Shown one piece after another: positions 32,993-42,076 of a stretch of DNA of 64,000 bases (its first letter is position 1; each line of letters opens with the position of its first letter). The position numbers were made by a program, and so were the translations under genes. The DNA is taken from assembly GCF_002104995.1 (NCBI RefSeq), contig NW_024468251.1, forward strand, positions 1,116,001 to 1,180,000, written 5' to 3'. Source of the DNA: Linderina pennispora. Lineage: Eukaryota > Kickxellomycota > Kickxellomycetes > Kickxellales > Kickxellaceae. The notes beneath the pieces were generated by a model, which saw only the letters and a program-made list of their open reading frames with translations, had not been told where the DNA came from and searched no databases.

Positions 32993-33262
32993 GCTACCAA
33001 CAAAAAATTGGCCTGACAACTACTCGTCCACAGATAGCGCGATGTTTAATTTTTTAAAGGCATGCCTGAATTATGTACAATATACATCCTTTGAGAAACC
33101 CCCTCAGCAGAATGCAAGTGATCACTTTCCTGTTTTTAGGTGACATCAGAGCCAGACCCCGGCTTGACAATTCCTTTTGATCTCCACTCTTTTCCAGTTT
33201 TTCTACTCTTGCGCTGTTAATTTATATTTTGCATTTTGCATCGCTGCCATTTTTCCTTGAAA

Positions 33263-35026
33263 ATGAGCGACACGCCGAATAACCAGACAAACTTGTTCAA
33301 CAGAATGAGAGACCAGGGCGTGTTCAGGACACCATACCCGCAGCACCTTGCGCAGCCAAATACAACACCCAGCTCTCGACAGCCAACAGCAAGAACTGGG
33401 GGTATACCGAGGTATGCCCCGAGCCTTGGTGGTATGAGCCCACGACCGCCGGTGTTCAGCCCGTACCCCCGCCGCTTTCAGCCTGTGGAGTACCCAACCT
33501 CTCTACGGCCACTCAGATTATACAATGCGCAGACCCCAGTCCCACACATGCAAATGCCAAGGAGTCTGCGGCCAATACTCCCGATGAGCCCGAGAATAGC
33601 ACTTCCGGGTGCGTCCACAGTAATAGAGCTGCGTGAGTGGTTTGTGTTCATTGATGTATACAAGCACACGGTTTTGGTCGGCGGTCTGACAACAAAGGAA
33701 ACCGGCGAGACCATGATCCGGTATTCATCAGACATCAGAAGAGTTTTCAGCGCCCAGCGCGTTCTGTCGTCAAAAGGGAGAGAGTATAGTCTAGCTGGGC
33801 CGATTAGTGTCGAAGGCGCGAGAAGGCGTGGTCTCCCGGACGAGATCATCCAGGAATTTGCCGATGGGTTTCCAGTAAACTGGAGAATTGTGGTTAGTGA
33901 TTACATTCGGGTGCTGCTAGCGTCAGAACAAGGATACTACGGCTATGATGCGCCAATTGACGCTCGATCTCCCAGTAATGGAGCCGCACGACAGTTCTTT
34001 ATGGCTGACCAGTCGCTGTCGCCATCCTCTGGTTCGCTTTCGTCAGAGTTCAGAAGATTGAATACGGAAAAGCCCACAGCACCGATAAGGAGGGCTGCAG
34101 CGTTATTAGACACCAACTGTTCGTCTCGGGCCAGCAGTGTTGTCAGCAACATGCATCACCAGAATGCCGGTGTGGAAGAGCAGTCACTGATGAGGACCAA
34201 CGACGGGGAGGAGGCGGACACAGAGGGTAGTGATGATGATCGTGGTAGCGGTGGTGTTGGCAGTGGTAGTACAATGGTGGCCAGCCCTGAACCTGGTGTT
34301 CAAAGGGTGTCGACTCCGGTCCCACTCGATCCACTGAAACTGGGCGCCAATTCAGATCCAGATGCTGATCCAGATGCTGAACGTGGCGCAAAGGACGCCT
34401 CTGACGATGAGAATAACTTCTGGATATCTATAAATCCGCAGCAAGCCCCTGCAGCAAACAGTGACAGCGATGCAGAAGACAACCATGGACATTTCAGCGA
34501 CGATTTTGTCAAGACACCCCCTAGAAGGCAGCAAGCAACCGCAGCCTTGCACCTTTCACAGACCAAGGCGGCTCGGCTCACTGAGATTGGGGGCGACTCC
34601 GCGTGTGAAGAACCGCATATTCGCTCACCAACCACTAGATCCAAAACAAGGACGCCAGTGCGGAGCTCTGCTCAGAGGAGATCCAGACGCACACAATCCA
34701 CAAGCAAGCCAGCTACGCCTAGGGCCAAAAAGCAGCGGCTAGCTGAAGAAATGGTTACTCCTCAGAAAAATCCCTCTACCAAATCACCGTCTGGACAACG
34801 ATCGGCGGATTCCTCGGTCACTCGTTCGGGCAGAAGGGTACGCAAGCCTCAGGAATGGTGGGCTAACGCACAAGACCATTTGCATGACGATGCAGACGAT
34901 AATACGCATGAGATCAAATATAAATGGGGTACCGGAGTTCCCATGATAGTCAAGAAAGGAAAGCGGATTCGGCTCAGTGACTATTTTTTGAATCAGCAGG
35001 AAGATGACAGGGCTTCTTCAGATTAG
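33263..35026 (+). CDS. SANTA-domain centromere protein, KNL2/M18BP1-like
   Basis: This is one open frame of 587 aa. Residues about 120-215 form a SANTA domain: IELREWFVFIDVYKHTVLVG, then YSSDIRRVF, GREYSLAGPI and a closing EFADGFPVNW. The middle is acidic and disordered, followed by a basic Ser/Thr-Pro region. Near the C-terminus, RSGRRVRKPQEWW (about 521-533) strongly resembles the CENP-C motif that binds CENP-A nucleosomes. After it comes a conserved-looking KWGTGVPMIVKKGKRIRL segment. SANTA plus CENP-C motif is the KNL2/M18BP1 arrangement of plants and non-mammalian vertebrates. That protein deposits or maintains CENP-A at centromeres. No frame breaks are present. Confidence 0.82.
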   Translation: MSDTPNNQTNLFNRMRDQGVFRTPYPQHLAQPNTTPSSRQPTARTGGIPRYAPSLGGMSPRPPVFSPYPRRFQPVEYPTSLRPLRLYNAQTPVPHMQMPRSLRPILPMSPRIALPGASTVIELREWFVFIDVYKHTVLVGGLTTKETGETMIRYSSDIRRVFSAQRVLSSKGREYSLAGPISVEGARRRGLPDEIIQEFADGFPVNWRIVVSDYIRVLLASEQGYYGYDAPIDARSPSNGAARQFFMADQSLSPSSGSLSSEFRRLNTEKPTAPIRRAAALLDTNCSSRASSVVSNMHHQNAGVEEQSLMRTNDGEEADTEGSDDDRGSGGVGSGSTMVASPEPGVQRVSTPVPLDPLKLGANSDPDADPDAERGAKDASDDENNFWISINPQQAPAANSDSDAEDNHGHFSDDFVKTPPRRQQATAALHLSQTKAARLTEIGGDSACEEPHIRSPTTRSKTRTPVRSSAQRRSRRTQSTSKPATPRAKKQRLAEEMVTPQKNPSTKSPSGQRSADSSVTRSGRRVRKPQEWWANAQDHLHDDADDNTHEIKYKWGTGVPMIVKKGKRIRLSDYFLNQQEDDRASSD

Positions 35027-35324
35027 GCATGTAAATACTGATTATTCATACTCTAGATTTTAAATCATTTGACAGCATGACCAGCTTGTAGATGGCTCAG
35101 ATCTCGCAATTCATTCCCGTATTTAGCTGCACTTGTTACTGCTATGCTATCTTTTGTGTACAGTTATCGACACTGTCCTTTATTTGTACCGTCGAGCATA
35201 TCTCTTTTATTAAATAAGGTTTTGTAGTCCAAATAGTCCTTGACAGTCTGCTAAAATAGTTTCAGTTGGCTGAGAGGATCCAGGCTCTTTTGAGCCTCAC
35301 AATGGTGAACCAATGCAAAAACGT

Positions 35325-35486
35325 CCATGCTGAGCAGGCTATCAAGACAAGAGATGTCCAAGATCACCATTTCACCAAAAACTATCCCACACCTTCAAAT
35401 GATCGGTTTGCCGTGATGCTTCATCGACGGGTCAAGCCATGCTGACTAGCAGCCGAGCTCACATTGCGAGCAAAGTGGTTCTAGTA
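35325..35486 (-). repeat. Diverged dispersed repeat, copy A
   Basis: Read on the minus strand, this matches 43437-43600 on the plus strand at roughly four bases in five by eye. A well-preserved block is GAGCTCGGCTGCTAGTCAGC. A GCTCGC-AAT-GTGAGC hairpin lies near its start. It may be a MITE or solo-LTR remnant. Confidence 0.7.
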
Positions 35487-35870
35487 TTAGCAAAAAATAT
35501 ATTGTACGTCATATATCCTATTTTCGGGTAGCCTCAATAGGGACCTCCTGTATGTTAAATTGCGTGCATCCAAAAATAGCCCCATGTTGTCCTCAACCTT
35601 CTTTCTTACATTAGTGGTATCCTGCAATTCGATCCAGAAAAGAGGATTTACATCCTTTGCATCCCTGGGTCTCCCAATGTTCTAAAAATACCCTAGCCTG
35701 AGATGAGGGTGATTGCTGCATTTACATGCTCATTCATTCCGCAGGCCTGTATGAGGTGATGCACGCGGATGGTCGGTTAGTTTTTAGGTCCTGTCAGCCT
35801 AAAGGGTTCCTTTGCAGGTGCTCAACCCGTGGAAACTGGTTCAAGCGGATTGCCGCTTCCAGACTTTTCA

Positions 35871-35877
35871 TATAAAA
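35871..35877 (+). promoter_or_regulatory. TATA box of the LPMO gene
   Basis: TATAAAA lies 143 bases before the ATG at 36014 and is followed by a C/A-rich leader with five CAA units. This is a typical layout for a strongly transcribed secreted-enzyme gene. Confidence 0.6.
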
Positions 35878-36013
35878 CCCCATGGGTCTCCTCAATCTTA
35901 GCATTTTCAAACCAACAACAACAACAACAATCACATCTTGCATTCATCCTCATCATCACACGCTGGTCGTGCAAAAATCATCAAGCAAACTCATCAACCA
36001 ACCTATTCAATCA

Positions 36014-36309
36014 TGAAGGCTACCATCATCTCCGTCACTTCCCTCCTGGCCCTGGCTTCTAGCGTTGCTGCCCATGCCTCGCTCAAGTACCCGTGCCCTC
36101 GCTACTCGCCTTTTGGCGAGAACTGCCCTGCTGTTCCTGGTGGCCAGTCTCTCGACAGTGGCATCAACGCGCCCATCAGCTCGATGACGCTGGGTCAGAA
36201 GAACCCGTTTTGCAAGTACACGACTCCATTTGCAACACCCTCGGCCACCTGGACAGCTGGTGAGTCAGTGACAGTCAAGTTCCATGACAACATTGCTGCG
36301 CACTCAGGC
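36014..36309 (+). pseudogene. AA11-like lytic polysaccharide monooxygenase, 5' part
   Basis: The ATG at 36014 begins a 20-residue signal peptide. Cleavage after Ala-20 would expose His-21 as the new N-terminus (H-ASLKYPCPRYSPFGENC), as copper LPMOs require. The fragment continues to about residue 99 and stops at the retrotransposon. The 5-bp target CAGGC (36305-36309) is repeated at 42072-42076, after which the same protein resumes in frame. As written, translation would run into the LTR and stop at 36336. The host gene is therefore split, not mutated otherwise. Function would be oxidative cleavage of chitin or a related polysaccharide outside the cell. Confidence 0.88.
36305..36309. repeat. 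Target-site duplication, left
   Basis: CAGGC directly precedes the left LTR and is repeated exactly at 42072-42076 directly after the right LTR. Five bases is the usual Ty3/gypsy duplication length. Confidence 0.95.
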
Positions 36310-36472
36310 TGTTGCATAACTGATCCTGATCCTTAGATCCACGCCACAGTGCATACGCAAGAGTATAGTGGCCCCACTATATAGTTCAGTACACGCCAGC
36401 GCGTCAGCAGCCCTCCTTAGTTTCTTTACTGTCACTAGTTATATACCACGTTAAGTTACCAGTATCACAACA
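36310..36472 (+). repeat. Left LTR
   Basis: 163 bases, TGTTGCAT at the start and CACAACA at the end (TG...CA). It contains a short CCCCACTATATAGTTCAG segment that could supply a TATA element. It appears identical to the right LTR. Confidence 0.95.
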
Positions 36473-36474
36473 CC

Positions 36475-36485
36475 TGGTAGCATCA
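36475..36485 (+). other. Primer-binding site
   Basis: TGGTAGCATCA starts two bases after the left LTR. The first seven bases complement a tRNA 3' end ...GCTACCA, as in initiator-Met-primed elements such as Ty1. The match beyond seven bases cannot be tested because this genome's tRNA is not in the window. Confidence 0.6.
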
Positions 36486-36530
36486 CCTAACTTTGCACGT
36501 TACTCCAATCGGCGTTGATTGGTAATAGCC

Positions 36531-37484
36531 ATGATGAAGCTATCTACAGCCGACTTCTCCCGGGCCTTCAATACGGCGGTCAACTGGGCACAAGCAAATG
36601 GGAAGTTCACCGGAACTAAGGTATCAATGTCCCTGACACGCTGGAAGCGTGACATGATGGATATGTTCGAGGGACTTTGCGTAACGGATGAGAGAGACCG
36701 GTTCAAGTTAGCCAGTGCAACGATTTCACCAGAGCTACGGGATGCCTGGGCGTCATACCAGGATAGTCACAATACGGGCGTCGTAAATGAAACGATGAAG
36801 CTACAGGACTCCTTCTCCGACCTGTATGATTTCCTCGACTCTCGGGAGGCAGCATCTGGAGATTCAGTGATTGCGCTGAGCAAGTTACAGCAGCTGACAC
36901 TTGCTGAAGGTGCTGAGTCGACAAACGAGTTCAACACACGTTTCGACCAACTGGCGCGCCAAGCAGGGATTAAGAGCGATGCACTACTAGCTGACCAGTA
37001 TGTCCTATGCTTACCGTTGGCAATGCGGACCTCTGTTATGCGGAGCTCGGACAAGTCTCTCATCAGTAGGAAGGCGGCCGCACTCCAAGAACTACAGTTT
37101 GCTCGCCACTCTGCAACCACGCACAACACTACAAGGTCGAGCATCACAGGCTCAGCCACGGATGGTGAGCCTATGGAGGTGGACAACTTGAAGGTGCGCG
37201 CAGCGAAGACCCGCTCACAGAAAACCATGGGATATCGTGGAGGCTCAAGTATGCTATTCGACCGCGTTAAAGGCTGGGTGACATATGACGAGTTCACTGC
37301 ACGCCTGAAGGCACGCAAGTGCATCGCATGTGGCCATGAGGGACACATACTTCGCCAGTGTGATGTAGCTCGCCAAAAGGGTGCAACAGGCAACAAGAAC
37401 ACAGCACGAGTCAACCAGCTCAATATGAAGAATGGTAACGAGTCTGATGACTCATTCTCAGGGAGCCCCTTGGGAAAAGAGTAG
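36531..37484 (+). CDS. Retrotransposon Gag with CCHC zinc knuckle
   Basis: The 317-aa product has a helical capsid-like N-terminal part (SLTRWKRDMMDMFEGLCVTD, TNEFNTRFDQLARQAG) and one zinc knuckle, CIACGHEGHILRQC, at about residues 264-277 (C-x2-C-x4-H-x4-C). It forms the virus-like particle that packages element RNA. The stop at 37482-37484 follows a slippery heptamer that would shift some ribosomes into the pol frame. I place the start at the ATG at 36531; a second ATG follows immediately. Confidence 0.9.
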   Translation: MMKLSTADFSRAFNTAVNWAQANGKFTGTKVSMSLTRWKRDMMDMFEGLCVTDERDRFKLASATISPELRDAWASYQDSHNTGVVNETMKLQDSFSDLYDFLDSREAASGDSVIALSKLQQLTLAEGAESTNEFNTRFDQLARQAGIKSDALLADQYVLCLPLAMRTSVMRSSDKSLISRKAAALQELQFARHSATTHNTTRSSITGSATDGEPMEVDNLKVRAAKTRSQKTMGYRGGSSMLFDRVKGWVTYDEFTARLKARKCIACGHEGHILRQCDVARQKGATGNKNTARVNQLNMKNGNESDDSFSGSPLGKE

Positions 37485-37495
37485 GCGGACCCGCC
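37472..37495 (+). promoter_or_regulatory. -1 programmed frameshift site between gag and pol
   Basis: The heptamer GGGAAAA (37472-37478) is in the X-XXY-YYZ register relative to gag codons GGA AAA, one codon before the gag stop. Five bases downstream, GGCG-GACC-CGCC (37484-37495) can form a hairpin. The pol frame is the -1 frame and is already open here, so slippage fuses Gag to Pol. Confidence 0.75.
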
Positions 37496-37522
37496 CATGC
37501 AAGCACCAGATCCGCACCTGCA

Positions 37523-40500
37523 GTGGCCAGCATGAAGATTTCAATAAATGCTGCGTTCCACTCTTCAAGACTTGCCTCAAACCAATTGCTGTTGGCCTGC
37601 ACAGTAAAAGGGCGAAACTACCATGCTCTTGTGGACACGGGATCACAGGGTACCTGCGTATCGCCACGGCTAGCAAAGGAGCTAGGCCTACAACAGACGC
37701 GTATGGAACGTGATGTCATTATACACCTGGCCGACGGACGTGAGCACTATAGAGCACAGTGGACGGTGTCAATGCCGATTATATTGGGAGATACCAATGC
37801 ACAGACGCTGCTCAAGTGCATGGTCGTTCCAATCAGTGAAGATATACTGCTAGGATTCGATTGGATGGCAGCACATAAGGCATCTGTACACTGCAGCAAC
37901 AAGACATTGGAGTTCGTCGCAGACAACGGGGCCCATGTACGAGCCCATGGAGTACAGCGCACGCCGAGGACACAGCGAGAAAAGAGCATTGATTTGATCT
38001 CAGTCAACGAGCTCTGCACGACATTAGCTTCTGACACACGCAGCCAGGACATTGATACTGTCACGATCGCAATCATCACACCAGTTACGACAGAGCAGGG
38101 TAGACGAGGTGTGGCCGGAGGGGAGGAAGCGAAGGAGATCAGGGAGAGGTTCGCTGATATACTGTGTGAGCCACCAAAGGGCTTACCCCCACAGAGACAC
38201 ATAGAGCATAGGATAGACCTGGAACCAGAGGCACGCCCATACGCACAGACGCCATATAGGATGTCAGCTGGCGAACTAGCTGAACTCGAACGACAGTTGG
38301 CAGAACTGCTGGACCAAGGCTACATCGAGCCATCATTATCACCATGGGGTGCCCCGGTACTGTTTGTGAAAAAGAAAGATGGTACCATGCGGATGTGCAT
38401 AGACTATCGGCGGCTAAACCAGGTCACCAAGAAGGATGCATTTATGATCCCGCGTATCGATGAGTTGCTAGACAAATTGCGTGGCGCCAATGTGTTTAGC
38501 AAACTGGACTTGCATGCGGCATATCACCAGATAAGGATAAGGCCAGGTGATGAACCCAAGACAGCGTTTAGAACACACAATGGTACATACCAGTACCGTG
38601 TGTTACCATTTGGACTCTGCAATGCACCACCCACCTTCCAGCGAGCAATACGAGAAGCGCTAGCAGGACACCATGCATATTGTTTGGCCTACCTCGATGA
38701 TATTCTGATATTCAGCAGGGACAGGGTGTCACATCAGCAGCACGTCGACGCAGTTCTACAGACGCTACGCCAGGAAAAGCTGTACTGCAAACCCAGCAAA
38801 TGCGAGTTCTTCATGGATAGCGTGGAGTTTCTGGGACATATTGTAGGGCACAATCGCATCGAAATGGATCCAGGCAAATTAAAGGGCATCGCAGATTGGC
38901 CGCAACCACGGGATGAGACAGACGTGCGCCGTTTCCTGGGATCGTGCAACTTCTACAGACGATTTATTAACAACTATGCACACATCGCTAGGCCACTCAC
39001 AGATCTACTCAAGAATGGCGTGTTCCGCTGGTCGCCAGAGGCGCAAACCGCATTCAAGGAGCTGAAACAGGCCCTGTGTTCCAAACCAGTACTACGGCCA
39101 TTCGATCCTGTACTGCCACGTCGTTTGGAGACTGACGCATCACACCATGCCATTGGTGCAGTCCTCCACCAACATCACGAGGATGGCTGGCACCCAGTGG
39201 CATACCTGTCAAAGCGGCTATCACGAGCAGATATGAAGCATGCTATCTATGTAAAGGAGCTGCTAGCAATAATCCAGGCATTGCGGAGCTGGCGGCACTA
39301 CCTGATTGACCCTGGATTCGAGATACTCACAGATCAGTGTGCACTTAAGCACCTACGCTTACAGTCAAGAGTAAATAACCAGTTCGCACGGTTTCTAGAT
39401 GAGCTGGCTGATTTCGAGTTTACTGTAACATACCGCCAAGGTAAACTGAATGTAGTTGCAGACACTCTATCACGACCACCAGGAGGGGTAGGAGCATCAG
39501 AACCCTTGACAGCATACGACGGTCATTTGTCTCAAGCCCCAGCGATTAACTCAAGTACCGACCTGCAACAGCCAAGCGACTACTATGACAAGACGGAGAT
39601 ACCAAGCCAAGGCACCTCGCGGGGGGGTATGGTTTCCTCAATGACCAAAAGTGACAAGGTAGCCAGATCGCAAGATGAGGAACCAACCCACATGGAGACC
39701 CAGCCGACACATGCACCAATGCTGGCATCACCGCCACCACCACCAATATGGTTTGAGGGATCGTACCAGGAGCAGCAGGAGGCACACGATGAATCTGAGT
39801 CAGACACAGAATCTATACCAGACGTAGTCCGCACAGCGCTACGGGCCGGTGAGGACAGCAACGAGGATCAGCTCATGGGCTCAGCAATCGGGGGCCAAGC
39901 AGCTAGAGATTTGGATAGCCTACACATCCAGCAACTGGGGACAGGTGAGCGGAACAGCGTTCAGATCCAATTACTTCATCCACGTGCAACCCTACCTAGC
40001 CGTGCCCACCAGACAGATGCTGGTCTGGACATATCATCAGTGCGAGCCGTGTTCATCCCACCAGGTACCACAGAACTAGTACCAGTGGGGTTCGCAGTAA
40101 CACCTCCACCAGGCATGTATATGCAGCTGATAAGCCGCAGTAGTCTAGCCAAACGAGGGATTACAGTGGAGGGAGGAGTGATCGACCCAGGGTACACAGG
40201 GGAAGTTTCGGTGATTCTGAGGAATAGCAGCGCAGAACCATATGCAGTCGCAGTGGGCGAACGTGTAGCACAGATGATAGCACACATGCTACCAATAGTA
40301 GCCGTACAAGCAGTGGACAAGTTAGGCCAACATGACCGAGGCAAAAAGGGATTTGGCTCCTCTGGTACAAGCTGTCATCTCAATGCTGTATCAACCGCAA
40401 CGACAACAGTATTGGCCAAGCCAGAGGATTCATACCAGGGCGACAAGGACCTGGCACGCATCGCGGAACAGCTGCTAGCTGCGGAGAATGGGACAGGCAT

Positions 40501-41887
40501 GGAGACACAACGAAGCGACACACAGCTGCAGAAGTACAAACTACAGGATGGATACCTATTACGGAGCAACAAGAGATGTGTGGCCAAGCGAAGTGTACGC
40601 AAGTTGCTGCTGTCGGAGTTCCATGATACATTGGCAGCGATCCACCCTGGTATCAACCGTATGTATCAGCAACTACAGGCATCATACTACTGGCCAGGTA
40701 TGCTGGCAGACGTAACCAAATATGTAGCATCCTGCGACGTATGCCAACGTGCCAAACCCGAGGCTAAGAAACATGGGCTATTGCAAAGCCTAGCGGTACC
40801 AGCAAGGCCATGGGCAAGTATATCGATGGACCTCATCACACGACTACCCATATCTGATGGTTGTGATGCAATCCTAGTTGTGGTAGACCGGCTGACAAAG
40901 ATGGTTATCTGTATACCGACGACGATGTCTGCAACTGCTGAAGATGTTGCATGGCTACTACTCACCAGGGTATTCTGCAAACATGGGGTACCTGATTCGA
41001 TAGTATCTGACCGGGATCCGCGGTTCACATCGACTGTTTGGAAGACAATGGCCCAGTTACTACGGTCAAGGCTGAATATGAGCACGGCGCACCACCCCCA
41101 AACAGATGGGCAGACGGAGAGGGCAAACCGGACCATTGAAACGATGCTTAGGACAGTGGTAAACCGACGCCAAAATGACTGGAAGAAACACTTACCATTT
41201 GTGGAGTGGGCATGCAATACCTTCAAAAACCGCAGCACCCGGTACGCGCCATTTTACGCAAATTATGGGTATACGCCCAGATTACTCAACGGGGTACAGA
41301 TAGAGAAAGCAACCAGCAGCACCACCACAAGCCAGCGCATCCAAGAGCTACAAACCATTTCAAGGGAGATCCGAGATAACATCGAGTTGGCGAACAGGGA
41401 GTCGGCAGAGTACTACAACGAGGGCCGTGACAAACTACCACTACAGGCGGGCGATCGAGTGTACTTGTTGGCACGATTAGCCACTCCCGAATATATGGCC
41501 GAGACACCAGCACCCTTGAAGGACCGATATATTGGACCATACACCGTAGTGGAAATGGTCGGACCGAATGCAGTCCGCCTGGAACTACCCCCAGAACTGC
41601 GCATACATCCAGTGGTGTCAGTAGCACTAGTAAGGAAGTATATCGAGTCGGAAAGGTTCCGCAGGAAGGACCAGCGGTGCCCGGCGGCCGTGAGTACAAT
41701 CGATGGTCAGGGTGAGCATGAGATCGAAGGGATCATAGACCATCGGGACCACCGGACAAAGGGGCGGCAATACTTAGTTCGCTGGAAGGGTTACACACGG
41801 GATCACGATGAGTGGATATCCGCAGACAACTTGAAGCATGCACAACGCACATTGCGGGCATATCAACGCTCAGTCCACCCACCGTAG
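37523..41887 (+). CDS. Retrotransposon Pol: PR-RT-RH-dUTPase-IN-chromodomain
   Basis: This is a frame of 1,454 codons, probably made as Gag-Pol since no good start precedes it; the first ATG is at 37532. Aspartic protease: ALVDTGSQG near residue 38. Reverse transcriptase: SKLDLHAAYHQIRI and the catalytic YLDD at about 390. RNase H: ETDASHHAIGAVLH near 537. A trimeric-type dUTPase domain at about 811-950 (39953-40370) has all five motifs: AGLDIS, SRSSLA, GVIDPGYTGEV, GERVAQMI and GKKGFGSSG. Integrase: an H-H-C-C finger (EFHDTLAAIH, CDVCQRAK) and D-D-E catalytic core (SMDLITRLP, SDRDPRFTS, ERANRTIE). A GPY/F-like module (YIGPYTVVEMVGPNAVRLEL) and a chromodomain (RQYLVRWKGYTRDHDEW) end the protein. 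Everything needed for autonomous transposition is present. Confidence 0.96.
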   Translation: MASMKISINAAFHSSRLASNQLLLACTVKGRNYHALVDTGSQGTCVSPRLAKELGLQQTRMERDVIIHLADGREHYRAQWTVSMPIILGDTNAQTLLKCMVVPISEDILLGFDWMAAHKASVHCSNKTLEFVADNGAHVRAHGVQRTPRTQREKSIDLISVNELCTTLASDTRSQDIDTVTIAIITPVTTEQGRRGVAGGEEAKEIRERFADILCEPPKGLPPQRHIEHRIDLEPEARPYAQTPYRMSAGELAELERQLAELLDQGYIEPSLSPWGAPVLFVKKKDGTMRMCIDYRRLNQVTKKDAFMIPRIDELLDKLRGANVFSKLDLHAAYHQIRIRPGDEPKTAFRTHNGTYQYRVLPFGLCNAPPTFQRAIREALAGHHAYCLAYLDDILIFSRDRVSHQQHVDAVLQTLRQEKLYCKPSKCEFFMDSVEFLGHIVGHNRIEMDPGKLKGIADWPQPRDETDVRRFLGSCNFYRRFINNYAHIARPLTDLLKNGVFRWSPEAQTAFKELKQALCSKPVLRPFDPVLPRRLETDASHHAIGAVLHQHHEDGWHPVAYLSKRLSRADMKHAIYVKELLAIIQALRSWRHYLIDPGFEILTDQCALKHLRLQSRVNNQFARFLDELADFEFTVTYRQGKLNVVADTLSRPPGGVGASEPLTAYDGHLSQAPAINSSTDLQQPSDYYDKTEIPSQGTSRGGMVSSMTKSDKVARSQDEEPTHMETQPTHAPMLASPPPPPIWFEGSYQEQQEAHDESESDTESIPDVVRTALRAGEDSNEDQLMGSAIGGQAARDLDSLHIQQLGTGERNSVQIQLLHPRATLPSRAHQTDAGLDISSVRAVFIPPGTTELVPVGFAVTPPPGMYMQLISRSSLAKRGITVEGGVIDPGYTGEVSVILRNSSAEPYAVAVGERVAQMIAHMLPIVAVQAVDKLGQHDRGKKGFGSSGTSCHLNAVSTATTTVLAKPEDSYQGDKDLARIAEQLLAAENGTGMETQRSDTQLQKYKLQDGYLLRSNKRCVAKRSVRKLLLSEFHDTLAAIHPGINRMYQQLQASYYWPGMLADVTKYVASCDVCQRAKPEAKKHGLLQSLAVPARPWASISMDLITRLPISDGCDAILVVVDRLTKMVICIPTTMSATAEDVAWLLLTRVFCKHGVPDSIVSDRDPRFTSTVWKTMAQLLRSRLNMSTAHHPQTDGQTERANRTIETMLRTVVNRRQNDWKKHLPFVEWACNTFKNRSTRYAPFYANYGYTPRLLNGVQIEKATSSTTTSQRIQELQTISREIRDNIELANRESAEYYNEGRDKLPLQAGDRVYLLARLATPEYMAETPAPLKDRYIGPYTVVEMVGPNAVRLELPPELRIHPVVSVALVRKYIESERFRRKDQRCPAAVSTIDGQGEHEIEGIIDHRDHRTKGRQYLVRWKGYTRDHDEWISADNLKHAQRTLRAYQRSVHPP

Positions 41888-41896
41888 GTGCAGGCT

Positions 41897-41908
41897 GGAA
41901 GGGAAGGA
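41897..41908 (+). other. Polypurine tract
   Basis: GGAAGGGAAGGA directly abuts the right LTR and would prime plus-strand DNA synthesis. Confidence 0.85.
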
Positions 41909-42071
41909 TGTTGCATAACTGATCCTGATCCTTAGATCCACGCCACAGTGCATACGCAAGAGTATAGTGGCCCCACTATATAGTTCAGTACACGCCAGCG
42001 CGTCAGCAGCCCTCCTTAGTTTCTTTACTGTCACTAGTTATATACCACGTTAAGTTACCAGTATCACAACA
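41909..42071 (+). repeat. Right LTR
   Basis: 163 bases, apparently identical to the left LTR. It is followed by the CAGGC target duplication at 42072-42076. Confidence 0.95.
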
Positions 42072-42076
42072 CAGGC

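Larger units (their letters stand above)
35027..36013. other. Intergenic region with diverged repeat
   Basis: This AT-richer stretch carries repeat copy A (35325-35486). It ends with the promoter of the LPMO gene: TATAAAA at 35871-35877 and a CAA-repeat leader at about 35913-35932. No coding sequence is apparent. Confidence 0.6.
36310..42071 (+). mobile_element. Complete Ty3/gypsy chromovirus with dUTPase domain, 5,762 bp
   Basis: The element has two 163-base LTRs (36310-36472 and 41909-42071) that look identical base for base, a primer-binding site, gag, pol, a polypurine tract and a 5-bp target duplication. Pol order is protease, RT, RNase H, dUTPase, integrase, chromodomain, which places it among chromoviruses. 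All long frames are open. Identical LTRs and perfect flanks indicate a recent insertion and a potentially active copy. It interrupts a secreted LPMO gene in the same orientation. Confidence 0.97.

Noticed and set aside
36014-36336. A short complete secreted protein ending at 36336
   Set aside because: The stop lies within the retrotransposon LTR. The frame is the interrupted 5' part of the LPMO gene, not an independent small gene.
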